Shown here: in pieces, positions 24,055 to 32,986 of the stretch | Position numbering within the stretch: the stretch's first letter is position 1 | How the letters are laid out: each line of letters starts with the position of its first letter | Assembly: GCF_030694375.1 (NCBI RefSeq) | Contig: NZ_JAUXYL010000041.1 | Location: 304,798 to 368,797 of the forward strand | Reading direction: 5' to 3' | DNA length: 64,000 nt | From: Algoriphagus sp. | GTDB taxonomy: Bacteria > Bacteroidota > Bacteroidia > Cytophagales > Cyclobacteriaceae | Translations under genes and position numbers: made by a program | The notes under the pieces: model-generated | The model's input: only the letters and a program-made list of their open reading frames with translations | The model's database searches: none | Told to the model about the DNA's origin: nothing

Positions 24055-25218
24055 ATGCAAAAATCTTCCGGCCAAGCCTTTTTAATCCTCGGCATCATTC
24101 TGATTTCAATCAATCTCAGGACTTCGATAGCTTCGGTTGGACCCTTGATTCCATTTATTCGAGAAGACCTTGGGATTTCCAATGGGCTGGCGGGATTTCT
24201 CACGACACTCTCCCTTTTGACTTTTGCTGTATTTTCTCTTTTTGCCCCATCGATAGGGAAAAGACTAGGGCATGGCAAAGCCATTTTTTTAGGAATATTA
24301 CTCCTTACCATCGGCGTAGTAGTACGAGTCCTCGGCGGAATCGAATTGCTATACCTCGGCACCGCTTTGACCGGAGTTGGTATCGTGATCGCCAATGTGT
24401 TAATGATCCCTTTTTTCAAAGCGAGACTTCCGGAAAAAATCGGTTTGATGACAGCGATACTTTCTACTGGAATGTCACTCTTCGCAGCAGTTGCGTCGGG
24501 AGTCAGTGTTCCGCTGGCTGTCGATTTGGGATTAGGTTGGCGGGGGTCATTGGCATCTTGGGGTGTCCTCATGGTCTTGGCTTTGGTGGTGTGGATTCCT
24601 CAGATGAGCAGCCGTAAAAGTGGCTTTCAGGGGGATTTACTCAAAGCCAAGAATGTCTGGAAATCCAAATTAGCTTGGCAGATAACCCTATTTATGGGAG
24701 CCCAATCGGTGATGTATTTTACGATGGTGACTTGGCTTCCTGACATGCTGATCGCAAGGGGAATGAGTCCTGTCAAAGCAGGAATTGCCTTGTCTTACAT
24801 GCAGTTGATTTCCCTAATCGGAACATTCTTCGTTCCCAATTATCTGATTCGTCTCAAAGAACAATCCAATGTCATCCTCATTGTAGGCATCGGCTACCTG
24901 GTCGGCTACAGTGCGCTTTTTATCCAAAACGAACTCATTGCCTTTGCAGCATTGACCATCATCGGAATAGGAAGTGGTGCCAGCCTAAGCATTGCTTACA
25001 CTTTAATTTCTCTTCGGTCAGCCGAAGATTTAACTACCGCCAAACTCTCGGGAATGGTCCAATCTGCAGGGTACATTTTGGCAGCATTGGGTCCTTTGAT
25101 CTTTGGAATTTCGCTTGATTTGTTTGACAATTGGAATATTCTGATCTGGTTTTTATTGATTATGACAGTTCAGTTCATATTATTTGGCTTGCCTGCCGGA
25201 AGAAACCGTAAGATTTAA
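24055..25218 (+). CDS. MFS transporter, CynX/NimT family
   Basis: The 387-residue protein has about 12 hydrophobic helices and the typical N-terminal sequence of the CynX/NimT branch (ILISINLRTSIASVGPLIPFIREDLGIS). The loop 2-3 motif is GKRLGHGKAIFLG. E. coli CynX carries cyanate and the family includes nitroimidazole and other exporters, so the substrate here is unknown. It is followed by the DUF2179 gene after 75 bp, which has its own -7 box. Upstream a long inverted repeat separates it from hemH. Confidence 0.9.
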   Translation: MQKSSGQAFLILGIILISINLRTSIASVGPLIPFIREDLGISNGLAGFLTTLSLLTFAVFSLFAPSIGKRLGHGKAIFLGILLLTIGVVVRVLGGIELLYLGTALTGVGIVIANVLMIPFFKARLPEKIGLMTAILSTGMSLFAAVASGVSVPLAVDLGLGWRGSLASWGVLMVLALVVWIPQMSSRKSGFQGDLLKAKNVWKSKLAWQITLFMGAQSVMYFTMVTWLPDMLIARGMSPVKAGIALSYMQLISLIGTFFVPNYLIRLKEQSNVILIVGIGYLVGYSALFIQNELIAFAALTIIGIGSGASLSIAYTLISLRSAEDLTTAKLSGMVQSAGYILAALGPLIFGISLDLFDNWNILIWFLLIMTVQFILFGLPAGRNRKI

Positions 25219-25265
25219 CCTGATCAAATTCAGTTTATTTCAGCTCCTAAGCCGAAGAAAAGAGG

Positions 25266-25273
25266 TATTTTTG
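25266..25273 (+). promoter_or_regulatory. Promoter -7 box (TATTTTTG) upstream of the DUF2179 gene
   Basis: TATTTTTG matches TAnnTTTG exactly. It lies 20 bp before the ATG at 25294. No TTTG is seen at the expected 19-bp spacing upstream, so confidence is moderate. Confidence 0.5.
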
Positions 25274-25293
25274 CGAAAGCTTTTAACCTACCC

Positions 25294-25896
25294 ATGCAAG
25301 ACTTGCTTCATTCCTTCGGGATCTCCGAAAACCTCCTCAATTATGTCCTGATGCCACTTTTGATCTTTGTGGCCCGAATTGGCGACGTATCGATCAATAC
25401 ACTCCGGATCATGTTTATGATGAATGGGAAGAAGAACATTGTGCCGATTTTGGGCTTTTTTGAAGCGATGATTTGGTTGTTAGCCATTGGGCAGATTTTC
25501 CAAAATGTAGACAATCCACTTTCCTACATTGCCTATGCAGGAGGCTTTGCTACGGGCACCTACGTCGGGATGACCTTGGAAGAAAAACTCGCCATTGGAC
25601 GGGTACTCGTGCGGGTGATTACTCCCGAACCACATCCGGATTTGCTTGAGTTTATGAAAATGAGAAATTACCGATTCACCAATGTGGGGGGAGAAGGACG
25701 TTTCGGAAAAGTGAATTTACTTTTTACAGTAATGAAGCGGGACACGCTCCAAGAATTTATTTCCAAGGTGAAAGAAGTGGATGAAAAGGCCTTCTACACG
25801 ATTGAAAGTGTCAAAAGAGTCTCTGAAGATGATCTTAATACGATGGAAGACCGAGCTGGATTCCGGAGCAAATTTTTCAGCAAGGCCCGAAATTAA
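25294..25896 (+). CDS. Membrane protein, UPF0316/DUF2179 family
   Basis: The 200-residue protein has three N-terminal membrane helices (about residues 15-35, 45-65 and 68-88), with GDVSINTLRIMFMMNGKKNIVPILGF. The C-terminal cytoplasmic domain of about 80 residues matches DUF2179 (RVITPEPHPDLLEFMKMRNYRFTNVGGEGRFGKVNLLFTVMKR and the following VDEKAFYTIESVK). The family is widespread and the function unknown; a regulatory or ligand-binding role is inferred from the fold. The stop codon TAA (25894-25896) overlaps the next start codon in TAATG, so the two genes are translationally coupled. Confidence 0.9.
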   Translation: MQDLLHSFGISENLLNYVLMPLLIFVARIGDVSINTLRIMFMMNGKKNIVPILGFFEAMIWLLAIGQIFQNVDNPLSYIAYAGGFATGTYVGMTLEEKLAIGRVLVRVITPEPHPDLLEFMKMRNYRFTNVGGEGRFGKVNLLFTVMKRDTLQEFISKVKEVDEKAFYTIESVKRVSEDDLNTMEDRAGFRSKFFSKARN

Positions 25897-26603
25897 TGGG
25901 GAAATCTTGGTTTCAGTTTCAGCAATTTCGGGTGAATCAGGATCGCTGTGCCATGAAGATCAGTACCGACGCGGTTTTACTCGGCACCTTGGCAAAAGCT
26001 GAAAACCCATCCAAAATTCTGGACATCGGCACAGGAACAGGTGTAATCGCATTAATGCTCGCGCAGCGGTTTCCTGATGCGCAAATTGAAGCCATCGAAA
26101 TTGATGCGGATGCTGCGGCTCAGGCTGAAGAAAACTTCCGGGAAAGTCACTTTTCGGAAAGACTGAAAATAATCCACGCCCGAATCCAAGATCTCCCCGA
26201 CCTCGATAAATTTGATCTGATCGTCAGCAATCCGCCCTTTTTCCCAGCTCATTTAAAATCCCAAGACTCCAAACGGAACAGAGCACTCCACACGGACGAA
26301 TTGTCTTTTGACGAACTGATTGAAAAAGTATCCTCACTCCTTACCGAACCCGGAAAGTTTTGGGTGATCCTCCCTCCCCGACAGATGGAAGACTTAGTGG
26401 TACTGGCTGAAAAACGAGGCTTATTTTGTTGCCAGAGAATTCAGATACGGGATGGGCACAGCAAACCTGTTCATCGGTGGGTTTGCGAGTTTACTTTTCA
26501 AAAACTGGTTAAAAAAGCGGAAGAATTGGTACTTAAAGAGGAGGATTCAAAATACACAGGCTCATATTCAACCTTGCTTTCCGGTTTTTTATTGGGTTAT
26601 TAA
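25896..26603 (+). CDS. trmN6: tRNA1(Val) (adenine-N6)-methyltransferase (YfiC/TrmN6 type)
   Basis: The 235-residue enzyme methylates A37 of tRNA1(Val) in the E. coli counterpart. It shows the class I SAM motif ILDIGTGTGVIALMLAQR (residues 45-62) and the NPPFF motif of N6-adenine methyltransferases (VSNPPFFPAH). The N-terminus SWFQFQQFRVNQDRCAMKISTDAVLLG is diagnostic for this branch. It starts with ATG overlapping the DUF2179 stop codon by one base. The tRNA substrate is inferred from family. Confidence 0.9.
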   Translation: MGKSWFQFQQFRVNQDRCAMKISTDAVLLGTLAKAENPSKILDIGTGTGVIALMLAQRFPDAQIEAIEIDADAAAQAEENFRESHFSERLKIIHARIQDLPDLDKFDLIVSNPPFFPAHLKSQDSKRNRALHTDELSFDELIEKVSSLLTEPGKFWVILPPRQMEDLVVLAEKRGLFCCQRIQIRDGHSKPVHRWVCEFTFQKLVKKAEELVLKEEDSKYTGSYSTLLSGFLLGY

Positions 26604-26663
26604 GAGATTTCGGTTCTAATCCTTTTGATTTTGGTAAAATAATCAGGACATTTTTTCCGCCCA

Positions 26664-26694
26664 GTTGATAAACTCCCTCTTTTTCATATTTTTG
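26664..26694 (+). promoter_or_regulatory. Promoter of the Kelch/TonB-receptor operon
   Basis: GTTG (26664-26667, close to TTTG), 19 bp of spacer, and TATTTTTG (26687-26694) fit the Bacteroidota -33/-7 pattern. The start codon of the Kelch lipoprotein is 22 bp downstream. Confidence 0.7.
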
Positions 26695-26716
26695 AACAAA
26701 CTACTACCCCATTTTT

Positions 26717-28180
26717 ATGCGAAAAATACTGTCATTGAGCATTTTTTTGATGCTTTTGGCTGGATGGTCCTGTACCCAAGAAGGAGATGCCACTACTGTG
26801 GTTGCCACAGAGGAAGTGATTTTTGTAAGTGGCGATAAAGTCCGAGTCTTGGGCAGATTAATTACCGATCAGCCTGTTACTACAACAGACCATGGATTTC
26901 AAATTTCTACCGCCGAAAATTTCCCCTCCCCAATCATTGTCTCTCTCGGCGTGAAGGAAGGTCCCGGAAGATTTATTGGAGAAGCCGAAGGACTTGATAT
27001 CAATCAGATTTATTATGTCAGGGCCTTTGCAAGCGTGGGTGGAGTTGATCTTTATGGAGAATCTATCGAGGTCAAAACCCTCAATCCAATCATCGAATCT
27101 TATGGCCCTACATTTTCAAAGCCTGGCGCTGAGATAATAATCCAAGGCCGAAATCTACCCCTGGGGACCAAGGTATTCTTTGGAACTCAGGAAGCCACAA
27201 TACTTGAGAATCAATTCGAATCACGACTGAGAGTTCGAATTCCTGCAGCCTCAACTGATCCAATTGTAAAAGTGCGTGTACAGGTTCAGAATAAAATATT
27301 GGAATTCAGCCAAAATTTCGAATATCAGTCCGGGAAATACACCTTGCTTGGTCAGTTTCCGGAAGGACAGCGAATCTATGATAATGTCTTTTTCCAAAAT
27401 CAGTCAGGCTTTTTTGTAGGCATCGGATCCCTCAGGTTAGGCGCCGGATATTATCAGGGATTTCAGCGATTTGATCCCCAATCCAATGCCTGGTCAGCTG
27501 TCAACTTCCCAGGAGAAAGCCGGGAAGGAGCTTTTGCCACTTCAAATTATTTAGGAGGGGGCGCCATTGAAGTTTCACGGGATGTATTTGAATTAAAGAG
27601 AGATTTCTGGCGAATAGACGGAAGCACTTTCACACGGCTTCCGGATTTACCGACCAATAGTTTTAACTCCTTGGCTTTTGAGCTAAACGGAGCACTTTTC
27701 CTTGCAGGTGGATCAGGAATCGGTACCAGAAGTATCCGAAAGTACAATCCAACTGCACAAACCTGGAGTACACAAGCTCCCACTCCAATTGATATCAATA
27801 ATGGCTTGGCTTGGTTTGTTTTCGAAAACAAAGCCTATTTCGTAGCCTCCGATAGCCGAATTTGGGAATATCAACCAACAAATGACTCTTGGAGGATTTT
27901 CAGTTCTTACCCGGGTTCCCAGGGAAACGGATATGGATTGGCTCAGGTCATTGGAGAAAAAGTCTATATCGGACTTTACCGACGTACAGAACAATTCTTT
28001 GAGCTTGACTTGAGATCCTTGGTTTGGAAGGCGAAAAATTCAGTGCCAGGCCTACCTCAAAGCATCAACACCGGCTATTTTACCTTTAATGGGCAGATTT
28101 ATATTCTTCGGGCACCTGAGGAATCTATTGCAGGTGTACTTCCAATGGAACTTTACAGATTTGATCCAAATGGCATTTAA
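26717..28180 (+). CDS. Surface lipoprotein with IPT/TIG and Kelch-repeat domains
   Basis: The 487-residue product starts with a lipoprotein signal (MRKILSLSIFLMLLAGWSC, Cys19). Residues 30-120 form a fibronectin-like unit (VLGRLITDQPVTTTDHGFQIST and YYVRAFASVGGVDLYGES). Residues 125-205 are an IPT/TIG domain (GPTFSKPGAEIIIQGRNLP). Residues 230-487 contain about five Kelch-like repeats (for example FNSLAFELNGALFLAGGSG, NGLAWFVFENKAYFV, TGYFTFNGQIYIL) that would form a beta-propeller. It is followed by an exported TonB-dependent receptor and two DUF4249 lipoproteins on the same strand. It probably binds a ligand at the cell surface for that receptor (inference). Confidence 0.88.
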   Translation: MRKILSLSIFLMLLAGWSCTQEGDATTVVATEEVIFVSGDKVRVLGRLITDQPVTTTDHGFQISTAENFPSPIIVSLGVKEGPGRFIGEAEGLDINQIYYVRAFASVGGVDLYGESIEVKTLNPIIESYGPTFSKPGAEIIIQGRNLPLGTKVFFGTQEATILENQFESRLRVRIPAASTDPIVKVRVQVQNKILEFSQNFEYQSGKYTLLGQFPEGQRIYDNVFFQNQSGFFVGIGSLRLGAGYYQGFQRFDPQSNAWSAVNFPGESREGAFATSNYLGGGAIEVSRDVFELKRDFWRIDGSTFTRLPDLPTNSFNSLAFELNGALFLAGGSGIGTRSIRKYNPTAQTWSTQAPTPIDINNGLAWFVFENKAYFVASDSRIWEYQPTNDSWRIFSSYPGSQGNGYGLAQVIGEKVYIGLYRRTEQFFELDLRSLVWKAKNSVPGLPQSINTGYFTFNGQIYILRAPEESIAGVLPMELYRFDPNGI

Positions 28181-28299
28181 TACAGAGGCGTCGAAATCGA
28201 GCCTGCCTGAGGCAGACAGGAGTGACAAAAAAGTCACACACTGGGATATTATAATCAATGCGAAGATTCCATGTGACCGATAAAAACAATTTTAAACAC
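28181..28299 (+). repeat. Intercistronic repeat element, copy upstream of the TonB receptor
   Basis: It occupies the entire gap from the stop codon of the Kelch gene to the base before the receptor's start codon. It contains GAAATCGAGCCTG, a CCTGCCTGAGGCAGACAGG palindrome, GTCACACACTGGGAT, GCGAAGATTCCATGTGACC and an A-rich tail ending TTTTAAACAC. The same blocks recur at 4450-4669 and 13609-13704. Confidence 0.8.
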
Positions 28300-30702
28300 A
28301 TGAAAAAAATTCTATTCCTTCTACTATTTTTCATTGGTCACGCCAGCTGGGCTCAGATCGCCTCTCCTACGAAGCGGGAAGTGGTCGGAAGAGACGTTGG
28401 ACAGCTCAAGGGTGTTAAAATCTCCGGTAGAATTACTGATGCGATCACTGGAGAGGCATTGGTAGGTGCCACGGTGACCGTTCCTGAATTGGATCTGGTC
28501 AAAATCACAGACAACAACGGGAGCTTTGAATTGATACTGGATCGGGCAGAATACAATCTTCAGTTTCGCTATGTGGGCTATGAAACCATCAACTATCCAA
28601 TCACCGCTGTAGGAGATGGGAGAATTTCACTCAGGATGCTACAGGAGGACTTTCAGTTGGATGATGTGGTTATTTTCGGAAGAGATCCTGAGAAAAATAT
28701 CCGCTCCACTGACATGGGGGCCATTACCCTGAGCATGAATACGATTCGGGAGTTACCCCCATTTTTGGGAGAAATAGACATCGTGAGATCTTTGGCCACC
28801 TTACCGGGGGTAAGCCAGGTAGGGGAAGCATCCTCAGGACTGAACGTCAGAGGCGGAGGCGTGGATCAAAATCTGATTCAATTTGCCGGTGCACCGATTT
28901 ACAATCCATCCCACATGTTTGGATTGTTTACCGCTTTCAACGCCGATGTAGTCAATGACGTCACCCTTTACAAAGCAGTGGTTCCGGCTCGATTCGGAGG
29001 AAGAAGCTCAGCAATTCTGGATATTTTGCCTAAAGCAGGCAGCATCACCAAATGGGGTGGTGACCTGATGCTGAGTAACTATTCAGGAAAGCTTTCAGTC
29101 AACGGACCCGTCATCAAGGACAAAGTTTCCATTTTAGGTGGATTTCGAATATCATATATCAATTGGTTTCTCAATTCCCTTAGCAACCCTACGGTCAAAA
29201 ATTCCCAGGCAAATTTTTATGATGGCAATCTGGTCATCAGTGCACCTATTTCGGATAAAAATGAATTCACTTACAGCTATTACACGAGCTACGATGATTT
29301 TGCTTTTGCTTCCGACACGACGATCTCCTGGAAAAATAATGCCCATTCACTGCAGTGGAAAAGTAGACTAAGTTCAAAGCTTAGCCTGGAGGCTTTGGGC
29401 TACTATTCGCTCTATAATTATGGGATTTTCAATCAAAGCGGAATCAATGATTTTGATATCAACTCAGACATTCAGGATATTGGAGGGAAGCTCTATCTAG
29501 GCTATAATTTCAGTGAAACCAATAAGGTTGTCTTTGGGGGGGATTTCAAGCAGGTCAATATTCAACCCGGCGAACTGATACCAACTGGCACCCAACAGGA
29601 AATTCTACCCAAAAAAGTGCAAAACGAAGTGGGGCAAGAGGCCGGAGTTCACTTTCAGCATGAATTTGAATTAGGCGAAAAGTTTGGGTTTTCCTATGGC
29701 TTACGCTATGATACTTACCGATACCTCGGGGCAAGAGTAGTCCGTCAATACCGGGAAAATAAACCTGTTTCCGATGGCAGTGCCATAGGAGAAACAAATT
29801 ACAGCGATGGTGAAGTGATCCAGACCTATGATGGTCTTGGGCCAAGGGCATCATTCCGCTATTCATTCAATAAGGCAAGTTCGGTGAAGCTTGGCTACAA
29901 TAAAATGTACCAGTTTATCCATCTGATTTCCAATACTGCCACGATTGCCCCTTCAGATGTATGGAAGCTTAGCGACAACTTCCTGGAACCACAGATCGCA
30001 GATCAGTATTCGGTGGGGTACTACAACAACTTCAAGGGCAATATTTTTGAAACGTCTATCGAAGTCTATTACAAGGACCTTCAGAATGTCGTGGAGTATA
30101 AAGATGGCGCGACACTCATCATGCAAAATCATCTGGAAACCGAGCTAATTCCGGCAGAAGGGCGAGCTTACGGAATAGAACTTTATGTGAAAAAGAATTT
30201 GGGTAGGCTGACCGGCTGGATTTCTTACACCTATTCCCGATCACTTCGCCGGGTAATTACACCCTTCGAAGAGGAAAACATCAACAACGGGGCCTGGTAC
30301 GCATCCAACTTTGACAAGCCACATGATTTGACCCTGATCGGAAATTACAAAGTGAGCACCAATACCTCTGTATCAGCGACTTTTGCATACAGCACTGGAC
30401 GCCCCATCACTTTCCCGGAAGCAAAATTTGACTTTTCGGGAAATAATCTGGCCTATTTTGATTCCCGCAACCAACAGAGAGTTCCCGATTTTCATCGATT
30501 GGATTTGGCAGCAAATTTTAAATTAAAAGGGAAAGGACGCTTTTTCGACGGAGATTGGACTTTTTCTGTGCTGAATGTTTACGGAAGAAAAAATCCATTC
30601 TCAATCTTCTTCGATGATGCAGTTGGATCACCTCCACAAGCATTTCGATTGGCCATATTGGGCGTACCGCTTCCAAGTTTGAGTTATTCCATTAAATTTT
30701 AA
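28300..30702 (+). CDS. TonB-dependent receptor with CarboxypepD_reg-like domain
   Basis: The ATG at 28300 gives a clean signal peptide (MKKILFLLLFFIGHASWAQ); an in-frame ATG at 28258 lies inside the repeat element. The 800-residue receptor has a CarboxypepD_reg-like domain (about 40-115, VSGRITDAITGEALVGATV), a plug domain (about 135-240, GEIDIVRSLATLPGVSQVGEA, and GLNVRGGGVDQNLIQFAGAP) and a beta-barrel to the C-terminus ending in a Phe (SLSYSIKF). It imports a ligand across the outer membrane using TonB energy. The neighbouring Kelch and DUF4249 lipoproteins would act as surface partners. The substrate is unknown. Confidence 0.95.
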   Translation: MKKILFLLLFFIGHASWAQIASPTKREVVGRDVGQLKGVKISGRITDAITGEALVGATVTVPELDLVKITDNNGSFELILDRAEYNLQFRYVGYETINYPITAVGDGRISLRMLQEDFQLDDVVIFGRDPEKNIRSTDMGAITLSMNTIRELPPFLGEIDIVRSLATLPGVSQVGEASSGLNVRGGGVDQNLIQFAGAPIYNPSHMFGLFTAFNADVVNDVTLYKAVVPARFGGRSSAILDILPKAGSITKWGGDLMLSNYSGKLSVNGPVIKDKVSILGGFRISYINWFLNSLSNPTVKNSQANFYDGNLVISAPISDKNEFTYSYYTSYDDFAFASDTTISWKNNAHSLQWKSRLSSKLSLEALGYYSLYNYGIFNQSGINDFDINSDIQDIGGKLYLGYNFSETNKVVFGGDFKQVNIQPGELIPTGTQQEILPKKVQNEVGQEAGVHFQHEFELGEKFGFSYGLRYDTYRYLGARVVRQYRENKPVSDGSAIGETNYSDGEVIQTYDGLGPRASFRYSFNKASSVKLGYNKMYQFIHLISNTATIAPSDVWKLSDNFLEPQIADQYSVGYYNNFKGNIFETSIEVYYKDLQNVVEYKDGATLIMQNHLETELIPAEGRAYGIELYVKKNLGRLTGWISYTYSRSLRRVITPFEEENINNGAWYASNFDKPHDLTLIGNYKVSTNTSVSATFAYSTGRPITFPEAKFDFSGNNLAYFDSRNQQRVPDFHRLDLAANFKLKGKGRFFDGDWTFSVLNVYGRKNPFSIFFDDAVGSPPQAFRLAILGVPLPSLSYSIKF

Positions 30703-30706
30703 TCCG

Positions 30707-31753
30707 ATGCTGAGAAGACTGATTTATATCTTACTCCTCCTGCCCATGGCCTGCATCGATCCATTCAAGGTGGAGGTGCCTGAGGGGCAACAACTCGTAA
30801 CTATCGAGGGAATCATCCATAATGGACCCGGTCCTCATGCCATCAGCATCAGCAGGAGTGCTACTTACGGGAGCGTCTTCGAAGGATTGATTCGACCGGT
30901 CACCGGTGCTACCGTAGTTATTCGTGACAATGAGGGACGGATTACATTTCTGGAAGAGACGGAAAATTCCAGAGGAAATTATTTTACGCCTGCAGGATTC
31001 AGAGCAGAAATCGGGAAGTCGTATACGCTTCAGATCCAAACAGTGGAAGGAAAAGTTTATTCCTCCTTGCCTGAGCGTGTGTTGTCAAGTCCAGCAATTG
31101 AAAACGTAAGCCTGAAAACAGTGACAATACCCGTAGAGGGAGAAATCATTCCAAGATCAGGTGTTCAATTGATCTCCGAAATCAATGATCCGGCGGACCA
31201 AAAAAACTTTTACTTCTGGAGACTCAGCCCGGTTGTCCATGTGCTGGAAGCAAGACCGGATTTGTTTGTAAATCGGGAAACCCGGACACCAGCCCCCAAA
31301 GCCTGTTGCTACACCTGCTTCAGGACAGAGGCTACAGGAAATCAGAGTCTCTTCATCGCACAGGATGATAATTTTAACGGACTCACCACACGGATTCCGG
31401 CAGGGTTTATTGAGGATAATGGGCTTCGATTTGTGAGCAAGTTACGCGTAGATCTGAAACAGTATTCCATATCTCAGGAGGCCTTCCGATTTCTTCGCTT
31501 GGTGAAGCAGCAGGCGGAGATTAGTGGGTCGATCTTCGATCCTCCACCGGCTACGATTCGCGGGAATATGATCAGTTTGGACAATCCGGATGAGGTGGTG
31601 CTTGGTTATTTTATGGCAGCCGGAGAATCTTCCAAGCGGATTTACATTGACAAATCCGACCTTACTTTCCGGCAAATTGCGGGAATTGTACCCGATGATT
31701 GCAGAACTGTGAGTGGTGCAAGTATAGACCCACCTTTTGACTGGAAACCCTAA
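30707..31753 (+). CDS. DUF4249 lipoprotein
   Basis: The 348-residue product starts four bases after the receptor stop codon. It has a lipoprotein signal (MLRRLIYILLLLPMAC, Cys16) followed by the DUF4249 start IDPFKVEVPEGQQLVTIEGII. The first half has a strand-rich fold (GATVVIRDNEGRITFLEE, GKSYTLQIQTVEGKVYSS). Conserved cysteines (KACCYTCFRTEATGNQ) occur near residue 200. DUF4249 proteins often follow TonB-dependent receptors in Bacteroidota, and are likely SusD-like substrate-binding partners on the cell surface (inference). A close paralogue follows after 96 bp. Confidence 0.9.
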   Translation: MLRRLIYILLLLPMACIDPFKVEVPEGQQLVTIEGIIHNGPGPHAISISRSATYGSVFEGLIRPVTGATVVIRDNEGRITFLEETENSRGNYFTPAGFRAEIGKSYTLQIQTVEGKVYSSLPERVLSSPAIENVSLKTVTIPVEGEIIPRSGVQLISEINDPADQKNFYFWRLSPVVHVLEARPDLFVNRETRTPAPKACCYTCFRTEATGNQSLFIAQDDNFNGLTTRIPAGFIEDNGLRFVSKLRVDLKQYSISQEAFRFLRLVKQQAEISGSIFDPPPATIRGNMISLDNPDEVVLGYFMAAGESSKRIYIDKSDLTFRQIAGIVPDDCRTVSGASIDPPFDWKP

Positions 31754-31849
31754 TCATGCTTTTCGATTCAAATTTGGAGACATTAAATATCCCTTGAATT
31801 GATTCCTTAAAAGAGAGTGGGGAATATTCATTTGCTACCTAAACGAATA

Positions 31850-32911
31850 ATGTTCAAAAGACTGATTTATATCCTCCTTCTATTGCCAGTAGCCTGCATT
31901 GATCCCTTCAAGGTAGCAATTCCTGAAGGGCAGCAACTTTTGACAATAGAAGGTATCATTCATACCGGAGCAGGACCACATACGATTATATTGACCCGCA
32001 GTGCCACCTATGGCAGTGTCTTTGAAGCCTTGATCCGCCCGGTTTCGGGCGCTACAGTGGTCATTCGTGACAATGAGGGACGGATTACTTTCCTGGAGGA
32101 GGATCAGAATTCCAGAGGAAATTACACTACCCCAACTGGATTTCGGGCAGAAATTGGAAAGTCCTATACCCTTCAGATTCAAACTGTGGAAGGGAAAGTT
32201 TACACCTCTTTGCCCGAGCGGGTGGAGTCTGTGCCTCAGATAGAAAATATCACCTTAAAAACCGTCACTGTACCGGTAGAAGGCGAAACCAATCCCCGAT
32301 CCGGCGTTCAACTGATCTCAGAAATAAATGATCCGGCAGATCAAAAAAACTTCTATTTCTGGAGACTCAGCCCGGTTGTACATGTTTTGGAAGCGAGGCC
32401 GGATTTATTCACTCCCAGACCCAGTCCAGAGTTTCCAGATAGAATTGTATTTCCAAAACCCTGCTGCGCAATTTGCTATCGAACTGAAATCACAGGCAAT
32501 CAAAGCGTATTCATCGCACAGGATGATAATTTCAATGGACTTACTACCCGAATTCCGGCTGCTTTTATCGAAGATAACGGTCTTCGCTTCGTGAGTAAAT
32601 TGAGAGTAGATCTGAAACAGTATGCGGTTTCACAAGAAGCCTATCGATTCCTTCGACTGGTAAAGCAGCAAGCCGAAATCAATGGATCAATCTTTGATCC
32701 TCCACCGGCTACAATTCGGGGAAATATGATCAATCTGGAAAATCCCGATGAAGTGGTATTGGGCTATTTTATGGCTGCAGGAGAATCTTCCAGACGGATT
32801 TACATCGATAAATCTGATCTAACCTTCAGGCAAAACAATGGCCTCATACCTGACGATTGTAGAACGGTGAGTGGAGCAAGTGTAGATCCACCCCTGGACT
32901 GGATTCCCTAA
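31850..32911 (+). CDS. DUF4249 lipoprotein, recent tandem paralogue
   Basis: The ATG at 31850 is preferred over an upstream GTG (31817), because it begins MFKRLIYILLLLPVACIDPFKVA, aligned with the previous gene's start. The 353-residue protein is very similar to the previous one along its whole length, except for an insert near residues 185-200 (PRPSPEFPDRIVFPKPCCAI) in place of the shorter loop. This points to a recent tandem duplication. It would be a second surface partner for the same receptor, perhaps with altered ligand range. It is the last gene of the operon by strand; the next gene is convergent. Confidence 0.9.
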   Translation: MFKRLIYILLLLPVACIDPFKVAIPEGQQLLTIEGIIHTGAGPHTIILTRSATYGSVFEALIRPVSGATVVIRDNEGRITFLEEDQNSRGNYTTPTGFRAEIGKSYTLQIQTVEGKVYTSLPERVESVPQIENITLKTVTVPVEGETNPRSGVQLISEINDPADQKNFYFWRLSPVVHVLEARPDLFTPRPSPEFPDRIVFPKPCCAICYRTEITGNQSVFIAQDDNFNGLTTRIPAAFIEDNGLRFVSKLRVDLKQYAVSQEAYRFLRLVKQQAEINGSIFDPPPATIRGNMINLENPDEVVLGYFMAAGESSRRIYIDKSDLTFRQNNGLIPDDCRTVSGASVDPPLDWIP

Positions 32912-32986
32912 CCAACTCATACTTTACTCTTTCCTAAATCACTAAAATTTAGTCCTCCCCATTTTCCGGTTAGCTCTTTCCTTATC

